From Paenibacillus sp. HWE-109 (lineage in GTDB: Bacteria; Bacillota; Bacilli; Paenibacillales; NBRC-103111), in NCBI RefSeq assembly GCF_022163125.1, contig NZ_CP091881.1, positions 7,021,001-7,085,000 on the forward strand: a stretch of DNA of 64,000 nt, read 5' to 3'. Position numbers and translations under genes: made by a program. The notes under the pieces were generated by a model. It saw nothing but the letters and a program-made list of their open reading frames with translations. It searched no databases and was not told the origin of the DNA. The first letter of the stretch is position 1. Each line of letters begins with the position of its first letter. This document shows positions 44,768 through 52,812 of this stretch, one piece after another.

Positions 44768-45457
44768 ATGAACGATTTAGATGAAACATTTGGAGCACGA
44801 GATCTTATCAAGAAGAGCATGCTTAAGCTTGACTCTTTCACCGCCATTTCTTATGTAGATTTATTCTGGACTCTTTTGATTTCCCTTTTCATAGGTTTGT
44901 TTATTTACTATATTTACAAAAAATCATTTCGTGGTGTTGTGTACAGCCATAGCTACAATATTACCTTCGTAATTATGACGATGATTACATCTTTAATCAT
45001 TATTACTATCAGTACAAATATCGTCTTGTCTCTAGGGATGGTAGGCGCGCTGAGTATCGTGCGTTTCCGTACAGCCGTGAAAGACCCCGTGGACATTATG
45101 TTTATGTATTGGTCCATCTTTGCCGGTATTGCTGCAGGAGCTGGTATGCTGCCCGTTGCTATTTTTGGCTCCATTATTGTAGGTGCAACGATCCTCTTGC
45201 TCTCTCGCAAAAAAATTAAAAACTCTACGTACCTGCTGGTCATCCACTATACAGACGAGGCTTATGATGCAGTTAAAGTTCAGGTTGCCAAACTCAAAGG
45301 TGTTCTCCGCTCCAAAACAGTGCGTAAAGGCATTACGGAAATGACTGTAGAAATCAAGTTAAAAACCGATAATACTTTTTTTGTCAATGAACTTTCGGAG
45401 TTGCCAGGTATTCATGATGTCTCCCTTGTTAACTATAACGGTGATTACGCACCGTAA
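44768..45457 (+). CDS. DUF4956 membrane protein
   Basis: The 229-residue protein has four hydrophobic segments (about 34-49, 67-90, 113-128, 130-145), including the conserved motif ALSIVRFRTAVKDPVDIMFM between membrane spans. The last ~75 residues form a small ferredoxin-like cytoplasmic domain (TYLLVIHYTDEAYDAVKVQV, TEMTVEIKLKTDNTFFVNEL). DUF4956 proteins are MgtC-like in topology and typically accompany VTC-domain and CotH proteins; their job is unknown. It is the last gene of the Pel operon and is followed by a good terminator. Confidence 0.88.
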   Translation: MNDLDETFGARDLIKKSMLKLDSFTAISYVDLFWTLLISLFIGLFIYYIYKKSFRGVVYSHSYNITFVIMTMITSLIIITISTNIVLSLGMVGALSIVRFRTAVKDPVDIMFMYWSIFAGIAAGAGMLPVAIFGSIIVGATILLLSRKKIKNSTYLLVIHYTDEAYDAVKVQVAKLKGVLRSKTVRKGITEMTVEIKLKTDNTFFVNELSELPGIHDVSLVNYNGDYAP

Positions 45458-45470
45458 CATTTCTATAGAA

Positions 45471-45504
45471 CCTCATTTGCTTTCAAGCAGATGAGGCTTT
45501 TTTA
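45471..45504 (+). terminator. Terminator of the Pel operon
   Basis: CCTCATTTGCTT and AAGCAGATGAGG form a 12-bp stem with a two-base loop, followed by CTTTTTTAC. It marks the 3' end of the operon that starts at 32875. Confidence 0.9.
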
Positions 45505-45586
45505 CGTTAACAAAATCTAGAACTCATATTCCAATATATGGTATAATTACAGAAACATAGGACACAAGAAAGAAGGCTATTTATTT

Positions 45587-46024
45587 ATGACTTATATCAT
45601 TCGTGAAGCTACATCCCAAGATACCAAAGAAATTAGCTCCTTTATTTCAGAACGCACCGGGAAAACGATATCCCCTTTGCACATTGAGAACAGGCTGCAT
45701 TTTATGCGGGAAAATCCCAATGAATCCCTTTATGTATATGAGGAAAAGAATCAGATTCTGGGAACTTTGGGCTTTCGCGTTCGGCATAGCGCAGACACCA
45801 TTTTTAAATACAGTGAAATCTCTGTAATTTCAGGCGACGAGGCCAACAACCTCCCAGCAGCTGCAGATAAATTGAAAAGCTATGCCGAGCAACTAACGCA
45901 GAAGCACGACTGCACAGGGATGTGGTGGATCTCAGGTTCCGAGAAACATAAAGAATTACATGCAGACCGCGAGCCTCTTGGCTTTCATGAGACAGGCTAC
46001 AAATTCGTTAAGCGTTTTTTATAG
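45587..46024 (+). CDS. Small GNAT-like protein, function uncertain
   Basis: The 145-residue protein resembles a reduced GNAT N-acetyltransferase: YIIREATSQDTKEISSFISE at the start, LYVYEEKNQILGTLGFRVRH as the central strands, and LGFHETGYKFVKRFL as the usual C-terminal end. The acetyl-CoA binding loop (normally RxxGxG/A) is not obvious, so catalysis is doubtful. A TATAAT -10 element (45542-45547) and an AGAAGG box suggest an independent transcript after the Pel terminator. A Paenibacillus-type hypothetical protein is the safest name. Confidence 0.65.
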   Translation: MTYIIREATSQDTKEISSFISERTGKTISPLHIENRLHFMRENPNESLYVYEEKNQILGTLGFRVRHSADTIFKYSEISVISGDEANNLPAAADKLKSYAEQLTQKHDCTGMWWISGSEKHKELHADREPLGFHETGYKFVKRFL

Positions 46025-46042
46025 CTCACAGGAGTGAGCCTC

Positions 46043-46177
46043 ATGTCATCTGGGTTTAGCACGGAATTCTTGCCTCTGCGTAGCCGCCTTTTCCTTGCTT
46101 TTTTTATCCTGCTTTGTGGGGCAAAAGATCAACTGATGGTTGATATCCAAAAACAACGAATACGCGAGGATTATTAA
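46043..46177 (+). CDS. Possible 44-residue membrane peptide
   Basis: An ATG with GGAG 8 bases upstream opens a short frame just 18 bases after the GNAT-like gene. The peptide has a hydrophobic segment RLFLAFFILLCG followed by a charged tail KDQLMVDIQKQRIREDY. The charge pattern (membrane helix then soluble amphipathic tail) looks like a real small membrane protein, but so short a frame can occur by chance. No homologue is recognised. Confidence 0.3.
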   Translation: MSSGFSTEFLPLRSRLFLAFFILLCGAKDQLMVDIQKQRIREDY

Positions 46178-46229
46178 GAAAATGTAAAGCTAGGCTCTCT
46201 AGAACCCATATAACCAAATATTCTGAATA

Positions 46230-46610
46230 TTTACAATATTAAAACAATAGATTAATATAAGGACAAGCTTACTTGAAGGACAAGCCGGACAGATGGTACG
46301 GCATTCGGAGAGTAGCGAGGATACCCTAACTAAGGAAGGGGATAGTCCAATGGACCACGTTAGCGAAGCATGTCCACTTTTCCTTCAAACGACAGAAGAA
46401 AAGGTGCGGGAACGGTAACGTTCATCGGACATGTGGGAATCCAACCGGTAAATGTGAATAGCGTTTATTCGAGGAAAGGATCCGTAAGTACGTAATGTCG
46501 TAATTTCAACGTCAGTTGGTTGATTGGAGTGTGTGTAGGTACAATTGAATACTATGAATGAACCTTAGGGGCCTCCGGTTATCTCAGATAAGCGGGGGTC
46601 CCTATTTGTG
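46230..46610 (+). ncRNA. Candidate structured noncoding RNA, unassigned family
   Basis: The 440-base gap between the small ORF and the kinase gene has no ORF but many nested complementary segments: CTAAC (46326) with GTTAG (46359), GTCC-AAT-GGAC inside it, GCATGTCC with GGACATGT across a 50-base region, CACTTTTC with GAAAAGGTG, and GAACG-GTAA-CGTTC, a GNRA-capped hairpin. It ends with TAGGGGCC...GGTCCCTA at 46566-46604. AT-rich sequence upstream could hold a promoter. It lacks the signature bases of RNase P, tmRNA, SRP and 6S RNA as I know them. The strand is chosen from the terminator position and is not certain. Confidence 0.4.
46566..46604. terminator. Hairpin between the RNA-like segment and the kinase gene
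   Basis: TAGGGGCCTCCGGTTAT pairs with ATAAGCGGGGGTCCCTA (few mismatches and G-U pairs) around a CTCAG loop. The T tail is short (TATTT). It may stop transcripts from either side. Confidence 0.6.
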
Positions 46611-46619
46611 TTCAAGAAC

Positions 46620-47762
46620 TTAGTTGGGTAAGGACAAACGAACAATAAACGTCGTCCTCTTCTCAGGCTCACTTTCTACGGCAATCGAGCCTCCATGCAT
46701 ATCGATGATCTTTTTCACAATAGACAAGCCCAGTCCATTTCCACCTGAAAGTCGGTTTCTCGACTTATCTGCCTTGTAGAAGCGTTCAAATATGTGGGGC
46801 AGATCCTCCTCCGATATATGGACGCCATTATTGGAAATGCGAACAATCGCTTCTTCTTGGCTTGCCGTAATATGAACGCCTATCGTACCGCCAAATGGCG
46901 CGAATTTAATCGCATTATGAATGAGATTTGTCCATACCTGACTAAGCAAGTCAGCATCCGCCGACAGGGTTACTGCCTCTAATTCGATGTCCATCTCAAT
47001 TTCTTTATCCACCCACTGTGGTTCACAAGCCAGAATGTGATTGCGAATTTGTTTGTCTAACCGGTAGCTGGTCGGTTCAAAAGGATGATGCTGCGATTCC
47101 AGTGAGGTCAGCTTGAGCAAATTGTCGCTAAGTTTCGAGAGCCTTGTACTCTCTGCTTCAATAATCTCCAGATAGTGCTTTCGCTCTTCCGGAGAAATCT
47201 GCTCATTCTGCAGCGCCCTTGAGAAACCGCTGATAGAAGTAAGCGGAGACTGAATCTCATGAGAGACATTGGATATGAATTCCTGTCTCATTTTCTCCAG
47301 CTGCCCCAGCTCGACTGCCATGTTATTAATAGACTCTACCAGTTCGTTGAAAGGCCCATTATCATGCAAGTCCTCTTCCACAGAAACATTGAAATCTCCT
47401 CGGGACATGCTGCGAATGGCCTCAATCATTTTTTGGAAAAAGATCATTTGTTTATTGCGAAAAAACCGGCCCATAATGGCCATGGTAACGCCCCACAGGA
47501 ACATCCCGCCTATCGAATTAATGAGCTGCACGACTACCTCTGCAGGACGCATGTTAAGGTAGTCATATAACCAAGAAGTTCCGTAGAACAAAGCGAGCCA
47601 ATACCCAACAATCAGAGTAAATATGCCTAGAGCAAATAGGGAGCCCCTAATAAATTGCATGGCCGAATGCTTGGTTATCGGCTTCTTTCTGCGCTCTCGG
47701 CGCCCCTTGCGCCATTCTCGCTCTGCTCTCGCTTCTTGCTCCTGGCGTTTCTCCCCGTTCAT
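46620..47762 (-). CDS. Sensor histidine kinase with HAMP domain
   Basis: The 380-residue kinase has a strongly basic N-terminal tail (1-32), two membrane segments (about 38-60 and 80-100) with only a short loop between, a HAMP-like region (105-150), the HisKA box FISNVSHEIQSPLTSISGF with His168, and a HATPase domain with N box LIHNAIKFAPFGG and G2 box GGNGLGLSIVKK. The G1 box reads ISNNGVHIS, with Asn where Asp of DxGxG is usual, a change that some HATPase domains tolerate. The short outer loop suggests membrane-internal sensing, as in BceS/LiaS-type antibiotic sensors. It overlaps its regulator gene by 4 bases. Confidence 0.92.
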   Translation of the reverse strand: MNGEKRQEQEARAEREWRKGRRERRKKPITKHSAMQFIRGSLFALGIFTLIVGYWLALFYGTSWLYDYLNMRPAEVVVQLINSIGGMFLWGVTMAIMGRFFRNKQMIFFQKMIEAIRSMSRGDFNVSVEEDLHDNGPFNELVESINNMAVELGQLEKMRQEFISNVSHEIQSPLTSISGFSRALQNEQISPEERKHYLEIIEAESTRLSKLSDNLLKLTSLESQHHPFEPTSYRLDKQIRNHILACEPQWVDKEIEMDIELEAVTLSADADLLSQVWTNLIHNAIKFAPFGGTIGVHITASQEEAIVRISNNGVHISEEDLPHIFERFYKADKSRNRLSGGNGLGLSIVKKIIDMHGGSIAVESEPEKRTTFIVRLSLPN

Positions 47763-48436
47763 GATCGCAGGACCTCCATCCGATACCCTAGCCCCCTGAT
47801 CGTCGCAATGCGAAAAGCATGCTGCTCCTCCGGGAAGCGTTCCCGCAGGCGGTTGATATGGACGTCAACGGTACGCTCGTTGCCTTCATAATCAAACCCC
47901 CAGATCTGCTCGATGAGCTGGTCACGGGAAAAGGTTTTTCCCGGGTAGCTCGCCAGCTTGTAGAGCAGTTCGAATTCTTTGAGCGGCAGGGTGACGCTCT
48001 CCGTGCCAGCCGTTATCTCGAAGGTTTTGCGATTCATGCTGAGATCGCCGACCTGCACGGTCTGGGACGAAGCAATTTTATAACGCTTCAGCAGCGCCTT
48101 GACCCGCATGGCCAGCTCCATGGGCTCGAAAGGCTTGACGAGGTAATCGTCTGTGCCCAGCTCGAAGCCCTTGACCTTCTGCGAGGTCTCGCCTTTGGCG
48201 GTGAGCATCAGCAGCGGGAGATCATAATGCTCCCGCAGCTCCTTGCACAGCTCCCAGCCGTCCATATTGGGCATCATGATATCCATGATCACCAGATCTA
48301 CCTGGACGGTCTCGAGCAGTTTGAGCGCTTCTGCGCCGTCCGAGGCTTCGACAACATCGAAGCCCTCATTCTGCATGAATACGCGGATCAGTTCGCGGAT
48401 ATAAGGATCATCATCAACAATCAGAATTGGAGCCAT
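47759..48436 (-). CDS. OmpR/PhoB-family response regulator
   Basis: The 225-residue regulator has Asp52 in VIMDIMMPNMDG, the acidic pocket IVDDDPY, the Lys of DDYLVKPFEP and an OmpR winged helix (about 125-225, KEFELLYKLASYPGKTFSRD, ERTVDVHINRLRERFP). The ATG at 48436 (MAPILIVDDD) is preferred to a TTG three codons earlier because the receiver domain begins there and a GAGG box fits. It is translationally coupled to the kinase gene. Regulated genes are unknown. Confidence 0.94.
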   Translation of the reverse strand: MAPILIVDDDPYIRELIRVFMQNEGFDVVEASDGAEALKLLETVQVDLVIMDIMMPNMDGWELCKELREHYDLPLLMLTAKGETSQKVKGFELGTDDYLVKPFEPMELAMRVKALLKRYKIASSQTVQVGDLSMNRKTFEITAGTESVTLPLKEFELLYKLASYPGKTFSRDQLIEQIWGFDYEGNERTVDVHINRLRERFPEEQHAFRIATIRGLGYRMEVLRS

Positions 48437-48646
48437 CTGCCTCAAGCCTCGCTTTTATTAGAATCTTCGCCGAATTGACTTTAACCTTATTTTAGCATAG
48501 AACGCTTGGCTTACTTAGCTAGTGCCGTTGGATGTACTTAGCATACACAACTTTTATAAACTGAATTTAAACCATTTCGAATTTTTGTGAGGCAAGGACT
48601 TTTTTCGGAAAAAACTTTGTGATACATTTTGGAGAAAGGAAACCAT

Positions 48647-49150
48647 TTGGGGGTATTCACGGATATGGTCAATCAAGCCTATACGGAATTCAAAAGTCTT
48701 TCTTCCAGCGAAGCAGAAGCTGCGTTCCAAAACGAAGTGCAATCCGAAGGCTACTCCGGCTTCAGAAGGCTGCTGGACGGCCTTACAGAGGCCATTAAAA
48801 CGGCTTTAGATGCTGACATCGCTGAGATCGAAAGCGCGATCAGCAAAGGCAGAAGCCTATTCCCGGAACCTGTTCAATTCAGTCCGTCGTGGGAATATGT
48901 CTGGGCCGAACTTGAAGCAACGATCGGGGCCAAAAAACACGCGCTTACAGCTATTGCGCCAGCCGACCGCACTGGAGAGTGGCAGGTGATTATGGATAAT
49001 CCGAACGTCGTGCAGGAAGTCGTTTGTTACCCAGGGCTCGATTTCCTGGATGCGGCTTATTTATATGCGTACTTCCGGCCTCAATTGGAAAAATCAGAGT
49101 ATATTCGCTTGCAGAAGATTCAAACGCTTATTCAGGATGTCGGCAGTTGA
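48647..49150 (+). CDS. Conserved-looking cytoplasmic protein of unknown function
   Basis: The 167-residue protein is largely helical and acidic. It contains two helix-rich halves (AYTEFKSLSSSEAEAAFQNE and PSWEYVWAELEATIGAKKHA) and an end VCYPGLDFLDAAYLYAYFRP. I recognise no domain. Codon use and the neighbour distance look normal for a real gene. The TTG at 48647 has GAGAAAGGA about 8 bases upstream; an in-frame TTG at 48629 is an alternative. It lies 40 bases before the dihydrofolate reductase gene and may share its transcript. Confidence 0.7.
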   Translation: MGVFTDMVNQAYTEFKSLSSSEAEAAFQNEVQSEGYSGFRRLLDGLTEAIKTALDADIAEIESAISKGRSLFPEPVQFSPSWEYVWAELEATIGAKKHALTAIAPADRTGEWQVIMDNPNVVQEVVCYPGLDFLDAAYLYAYFRPQLEKSEYIRLQKIQTLIQDVGS

Positions 49151-49190
49151 AAAGGCTGTTACCATACAGCAACAAGGGGGGAAGGATTGC

Positions 49191-49664
49191 ATGATCATAT
49201 CAATTATTGCAGCAGCTTCCATGAACGGCGTCATTGGCATGGACGAACTTATTCCCTGGCAGATCCCTGGGGAGCAGATCCGGTTCAAAGAACTTACGCT
49301 TGGGAAATCGGTCATAATGGGGAGAAAAACGTTTGAATCCATTGGCAAGCCTTTGCCGCGGAGAAAAACCGTCATCATTTCTAGAACGGTACAAATCACA
49401 GACGCGAATTGTGTAACAGTGAAGTCACTCGAGCAAGCGCTCGAACTTTTGAAGGACGAAGACGAAATTTTCATCGCCGGTGGCGGAGAAGTTTATAGAG
49501 AAGCGCTGCCTTTAGCGGATAAACTGTATTTGACCGAGGTAGAGAAAGAAATCGCGGGAAATATTTATTTCCCGGCATTCGACAAAGAATCCTTCCAATT
49601 AACCTACAAACAGCCAGTCAACGGAACGATTCCATATACGTATTATACCTACGAAAGAAAATAA
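49191..49664 (+). CDS. folA: Dihydrofolate reductase
   Basis: The enzyme reduces dihydrofolate to tetrahydrofolate with NADPH. The 157-residue length is standard. Residues 1-25 read ISIIAAASMNGVIGMDELIP followed by W, the usual start; KSVIMGRKTFESIGKPLPRR is the NADPH-binding stretch; IFIAGGGEVYREALPLADKL carries the second GG motif; LYLTEVEKEIAGNIYFP follows. The acidic catalytic residue expected near position 27 is here replaced within the PWQIPGEQIRFKEL stretch, where Glu lies at a similar place. AAGGGGGGAAGG precedes the ATG. No thyA gene lies nearby, which suggests a second or moved copy. Confidence 0.92.
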   Translation: MIISIIAAASMNGVIGMDELIPWQIPGEQIRFKELTLGKSVIMGRKTFESIGKPLPRRKTVIISRTVQITDANCVTVKSLEQALELLKDEDEIFIAGGGEVYREALPLADKLYLTEVEKEIAGNIYFPAFDKESFQLTYKQPVNGTIPYTYYTYERK

Positions 49665-49680
49665 CAGAGGTGCGGATCGG

Positions 49681-50343
49681 CTAAGCCTTTGTGCCTTTCA
49701 GGAGGAACCACTCAACTACGATGAGATTGACTAGAAGGCCGATCCAAATGTTAACTTCCAGTATTTCTGCAACCATCTGCTCACGTCCGCCTGCGGGCAG
49801 GTGGAACCCGTGCATAGCGAGATATAGGAGGATACAAATCGGAACAATTAATCTGGCCGAAGTCGCCACCAGGGTAACCGCATAGCTGCGGATCATCCAG
49901 ATGCGATGCTCTCGGAACTGCTTGTTTACCGCGAAGCGGAAAGCTTTCCAAGTTGTCACGAGCCACAACAAGCTCAATGTCAAGAACGCCATGGCCTTAG
50001 TAAAGCTATCGATATATAGAGTCATCACGAGTCCTAACAGCCCACTCAACATGATGCTCGCGACATAGATACGGCCAAGCGCCCTATGCCACTGCGGATA
50101 ACGGACACGAAAACGCTGATGAAATTGAAATAAGCCGCTGATTAAAGCAACCAGGGCGAATCCAATATGGACCACTAGCACAGTATAATGCAGAGAAAAA
50201 GACGCATCCAATGTTACTCTACTGCGCGCAGGATCTAGAGAAAGATAAGGAAATACCGCAGCCATGGCTACGCCAACAATAAGAAGACTCAAGAAAACTC
50301 CAAATTTTTTACCCAAATCAATAACCCCCTTTTCATTCACCAC
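49681..50343 (-). CDS. DUF2306-family membrane protein
   Basis: The 220-residue protein has about seven hydrophobic segments and the family's His and Arg features: YTVLVVHIGFALVALISGLF, QFHQRFRVRYPQWHRALGRI, and REHRIWMIRSYAVTLVATSA. DUF2306 proteins resemble ferric-reductase-like or cytochrome-b561-type membrane proteins with conserved histidines. Whether this one binds haem is unknown. A GTG start is given; a TTG ten codons later (MGKKFGVF) has AAGGGGG upstream and is equally possible. It converges on folA. Confidence 0.85.
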   Translation of the reverse strand: MVNEKGVIDLGKKFGVFLSLLIVGVAMAAVFPYLSLDPARSRVTLDASFSLHYTVLVVHIGFALVALISGLFQFHQRFRVRYPQWHRALGRIYVASIMLSGLLGLVMTLYIDSFTKAMAFLTLSLLWLVTTWKAFRFAVNKQFREHRIWMIRSYAVTLVATSARLIVPICILLYLAMHGFHLPAGGREQMVAEILEVNIWIGLLVNLIVVEWFLLKGTKA

Positions 50344-50406
50344 TCCTCTCCTAGTGTAGTTCCTTCATCTAAAGGGCAACTAAATAAACTCTTAAATATT
50401 TCTAAA

Positions 50407-50946
50407 CTAAGATAATTTCTTCTTCATCCACTCGCACCAAGCCAGATCTGCGTCGACCTTCATCATCGCTTTCCGCACAAGAACATAAGGCCCGAACTGT
50501 AAATCGGTTATTTCCAAATCCTCCAGATCCTTGCCGCTTTCTTCTTTGAATTTATCGAACAGTTGATTGAAGCGTTCTTTTTTCTTTACATAATATACTT
50601 TGCGATCTGCAAGCAATTTCAACGCATGTTCTTTATCCACGAGGCTGATGCAGTAAACTTTCAACGCTAGTTCATCGCGAAAAACAGGATCATCCGTAGG
50701 CTCCTTAATCCAATGACGAATCGCTTCCTTGCCGAGGTCCGTTATCGAATATACCTTTTTATCCGGTTTATCGGACTGTGGGACATGCACGAATGCTACA
50801 TACCCCTTCTGTTCTAATAGAGCAAGGAGTGGGTAGATTTGGCTGTGTTTCGCTTGCCAGAAAGGCTGAATATGCTGCATAAGTTCGTAACCCGTACGGG
50901 AATGCTTGGTTAACAGACTAAGTAAGCCATAAGAAAGGGTATTCAT
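50407..50946 (-). CDS. PadR-family transcriptional regulator
   Basis: The 179-residue regulator has the PadR N-terminal winged helix (LSYGLLSLLTKHSRTGYELM, then QAKHSQIYPLLALLEQKGYV, KKVYSITDLGKEAIRHWI) and the AphA-like helical C-terminal domain (90-179, LKLLADRKVYYVKKKERFNQ). GAGGAG precedes the ATG at 50946. It is divergent from a DHA2-type efflux gene, and a perfect PadR operator (50958-50981) lies between them, next to both promoters. It most likely represses the pump and itself until an aromatic or toxic compound binds. Confidence 0.93.
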   Translation of the reverse strand: MNTLSYGLLSLLTKHSRTGYELMQHIQPFWQAKHSQIYPLLALLEQKGYVAFVHVPQSDKPDKKVYSITDLGKEAIRHWIKEPTDDPVFRDELALKVYCISLVDKEHALKLLADRKVYYVKKKERFNQLFDKFKEESGKDLEDLEITDLQFGPYVLVRKAMMKVDADLAWCEWMKKKLS

Positions 50947-50957
50947 AGACACTCCTC

Positions 50958-50981
50958 TAATATGTCATTATTGACATATTA
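50958..50981. promoter_or_regulatory. PadR operator: perfect 24-bp palindrome
   Basis: TAATATGTCA-TTAT-TGACATATTA has 10-bp perfect arms. It includes ATGT-N8-ACAT, the PadR recognition pattern. It is 12 bases upstream of the padR start codon and 82 bases upstream of the MFS start, so one site can control both divergent genes. Confidence 0.85.
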
Positions 50982-51062
50982 CATCTTTGGTAGTATGATG
51001 ATTTTCATTCAAATTATAGAGAATCCGGCGAAGAAGTCAATGGATGGAGTGGAGGCAACACC

Positions 51063-52544
51063 TTGAGTAAGGATGATTTACAGCAAGTCCGATTCTGGCC
51101 CGTTATGATTGCCATTTTTTTCGGATCGTTCGTATCAATCCTAAGTATGAGCACGATTAATATTGCCATACCGATTTTGAGCGAGCATTTCCAAACCGAT
51201 TTAAGTAAGATTCAGTGGACGATTACGGGCTTCATGCTCGCGAGCGGCACCATTGCCCCGATTACCGGCTATTTCGGCGAACGGTTTAGCTACAAGCGTT
51301 TATACGCGTTAGCGCTCGTTGGTTTCACGGTCTTTTCCTTTTTATGCGCCATTTCTTGGGATGCAACTTCGCTTATTGCTTTCCGTATCGCACAAGGGGC
51401 ATTCAGTGGTCTCATTATGCCTGCTACGATGACGATTGTCTACCAAGTAATCCCTCGCGACAAACAACCTATCGCGATTTCCTTATGGTCTTTATCGGCG
51501 ATGATGGCTCCTGCGATCGGTCCAACGCTAAGCGGATGGCTTTTGCAAAATTGGAGCTGGCACTGGTTGTTCCTCATGAACATCCCTGTCGGTCTCGTCG
51601 CTATTTTCCTGGTTTTGAAATTGATTCCTTATTACCGTCTTTCCGTGCCCAAAAAATTCGATCTCATTGGCTTGCTAACTGTCGTTATCAGCAGCCTTTC
51701 TTTGCTGGTCGCTTTCTCCCAAGGTCATGCCTGGGGTTGGGGATCGGGTAAAGTTATCGGCTTGTTCGCTCTCGGATTCGTCGTCCTTCTCCTCTTCATT
51801 TGGAGAGAGTTAACGGTAGAATCACCGCTGCTGAATATTCGTGTCTTACACAATACACGTTACTCGTTAACGCTTATTATTTCCAGTATTGTGACCATTA
51901 GTTTATATTCCGGGACTTTTTTAACGCCTATTTTCTTGCAAAATATTCAACATGTAACCCCTCTGGATACAGGTCTGATTCTGCTTCCTGCATCACTGGC
52001 TATGGCTCTGTGCATGCCGATTGTCGGGAAACTGTATGGCATTGTCGGTCCTCGCGTCCTTATGTTCAGCGGAATTGCGTTGATCGCTGTCGGTACGTTA
52101 ACGCTTAGCTGGTTAAGTGTAGACGTATCTCGCAGCTACATTCTGTTCTGGATGATCGTTCGGAACATCGGTATTGCTCTGGCGACCATGCCTGCGAGCA
52201 ATGCGGGTATGGAACAAATTCCGCGGACGCTGTCCGGCCATGCCACATCGATCAGCAACTGGGTTCGCAACGTCTTCGGTTCGTTCGCCATCGCCCTCTT
52301 CACATCGGTTCTGTCATCCAAAACCGCTTCCCATACGACCGAATTGGTAAGCAGCGGCATCAAGGATAAAGTGGTTATTGGCACACACGCCTTCACCATG
52401 AGTGTCAATGATGTTTACTTGCTCGCTACCTTCATTGTAATCGTCGCTTTGCCGCTCACTTTATTTATCAAAAAGCGGCCGATTGAGAAAGAAGATCCAG
52501 CAGCGATTAATGCTGCTATTAAATCTAGCGCAGCTGCAAAGTAA
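51063..52544 (+). CDS. MFS multidrug transporter, DHA2 (14-TMS) family
   Basis: The 493-residue exporter has about 14 hydrophobic segments, as in EmrB/QacA/LmrB proteins. Motifs seen are the DHA2 N-terminal pattern STINIAIPILSEHFQTDLSK followed by IQWTITGFML, the motif A-like GYFGERFSYKRLYALALVGF, and motif C AIGPTLSGWLLQNWSWHWLF. It uses the proton gradient to expel hydrophobic drugs. A TTG start with GGAGG upstream is used. The PadR operator in front indicates induction by a substrate. The C-terminus ends in a Lys/Ala-rich tail. Confidence 0.93.
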   Translation: MSKDDLQQVRFWPVMIAIFFGSFVSILSMSTINIAIPILSEHFQTDLSKIQWTITGFMLASGTIAPITGYFGERFSYKRLYALALVGFTVFSFLCAISWDATSLIAFRIAQGAFSGLIMPATMTIVYQVIPRDKQPIAISLWSLSAMMAPAIGPTLSGWLLQNWSWHWLFLMNIPVGLVAIFLVLKLIPYYRLSVPKKFDLIGLLTVVISSLSLLVAFSQGHAWGWGSGKVIGLFALGFVVLLLFIWRELTVESPLLNIRVLHNTRYSLTLIISSIVTISLYSGTFLTPIFLQNIQHVTPLDTGLILLPASLAMALCMPIVGKLYGIVGPRVLMFSGIALIAVGTLTLSWLSVDVSRSYILFWMIVRNIGIALATMPASNAGMEQIPRTLSGHATSISNWVRNVFGSFAIALFTSVLSSKTASHTTELVSSGIKDKVVIGTHAFTMSVNDVYLLATFIVIVALPLTLFIKKRPIEKEDPAAINAAIKSSAAAK

Positions 52545-52684
52545 TACTTTGAAAAGCCTCACTATACTCAGATGTATATCGGTGGCGTAGGTTCTAGAGG
52601 AGAAGGCGGCGCTTATTAAAAAGCAGCAGCTGGGGACAACGCTAACGGGAATCCCTCTCGCTGGAATGATATAGGGAACAATTC

Positions 52685-52711
52685 AGGCTGTCGAGAAATT
52701 CTCGGCAGCCT
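52685..52711 (+). terminator. Terminator after the MFS gene
   Basis: AGGCTGTCGAG-AAATT-CTCGGCAGCCT followed by TTATTTG forms a strong hairpin, 140 bases past the stop codon. The sequence between the stop codon and this hairpin has no convincing gene. Confidence 0.8.
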
Positions 52712-52812
52712 TTATTTGAGATGGGGTAAGCGAAGCTTGCCCAAAAGGCCAATGGACCTTGAGGTAATCTGCCTAACGAACTCAACAACCTTTATTTGCT
52801 CAAAATGGTACA

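Noticed and set aside
46230..46610. RNase P RNA, tmRNA, SRP RNA, 6S RNA or a group I intron
   Set aside because: The conserved cores I know for these (such as the RNase P P4 bases, the tmRNA tRNA-like ends and the intron P7 pair) are absent. A partial likeness to the intron motif at GGGGATAGTCCA lacks its GACTA partner.
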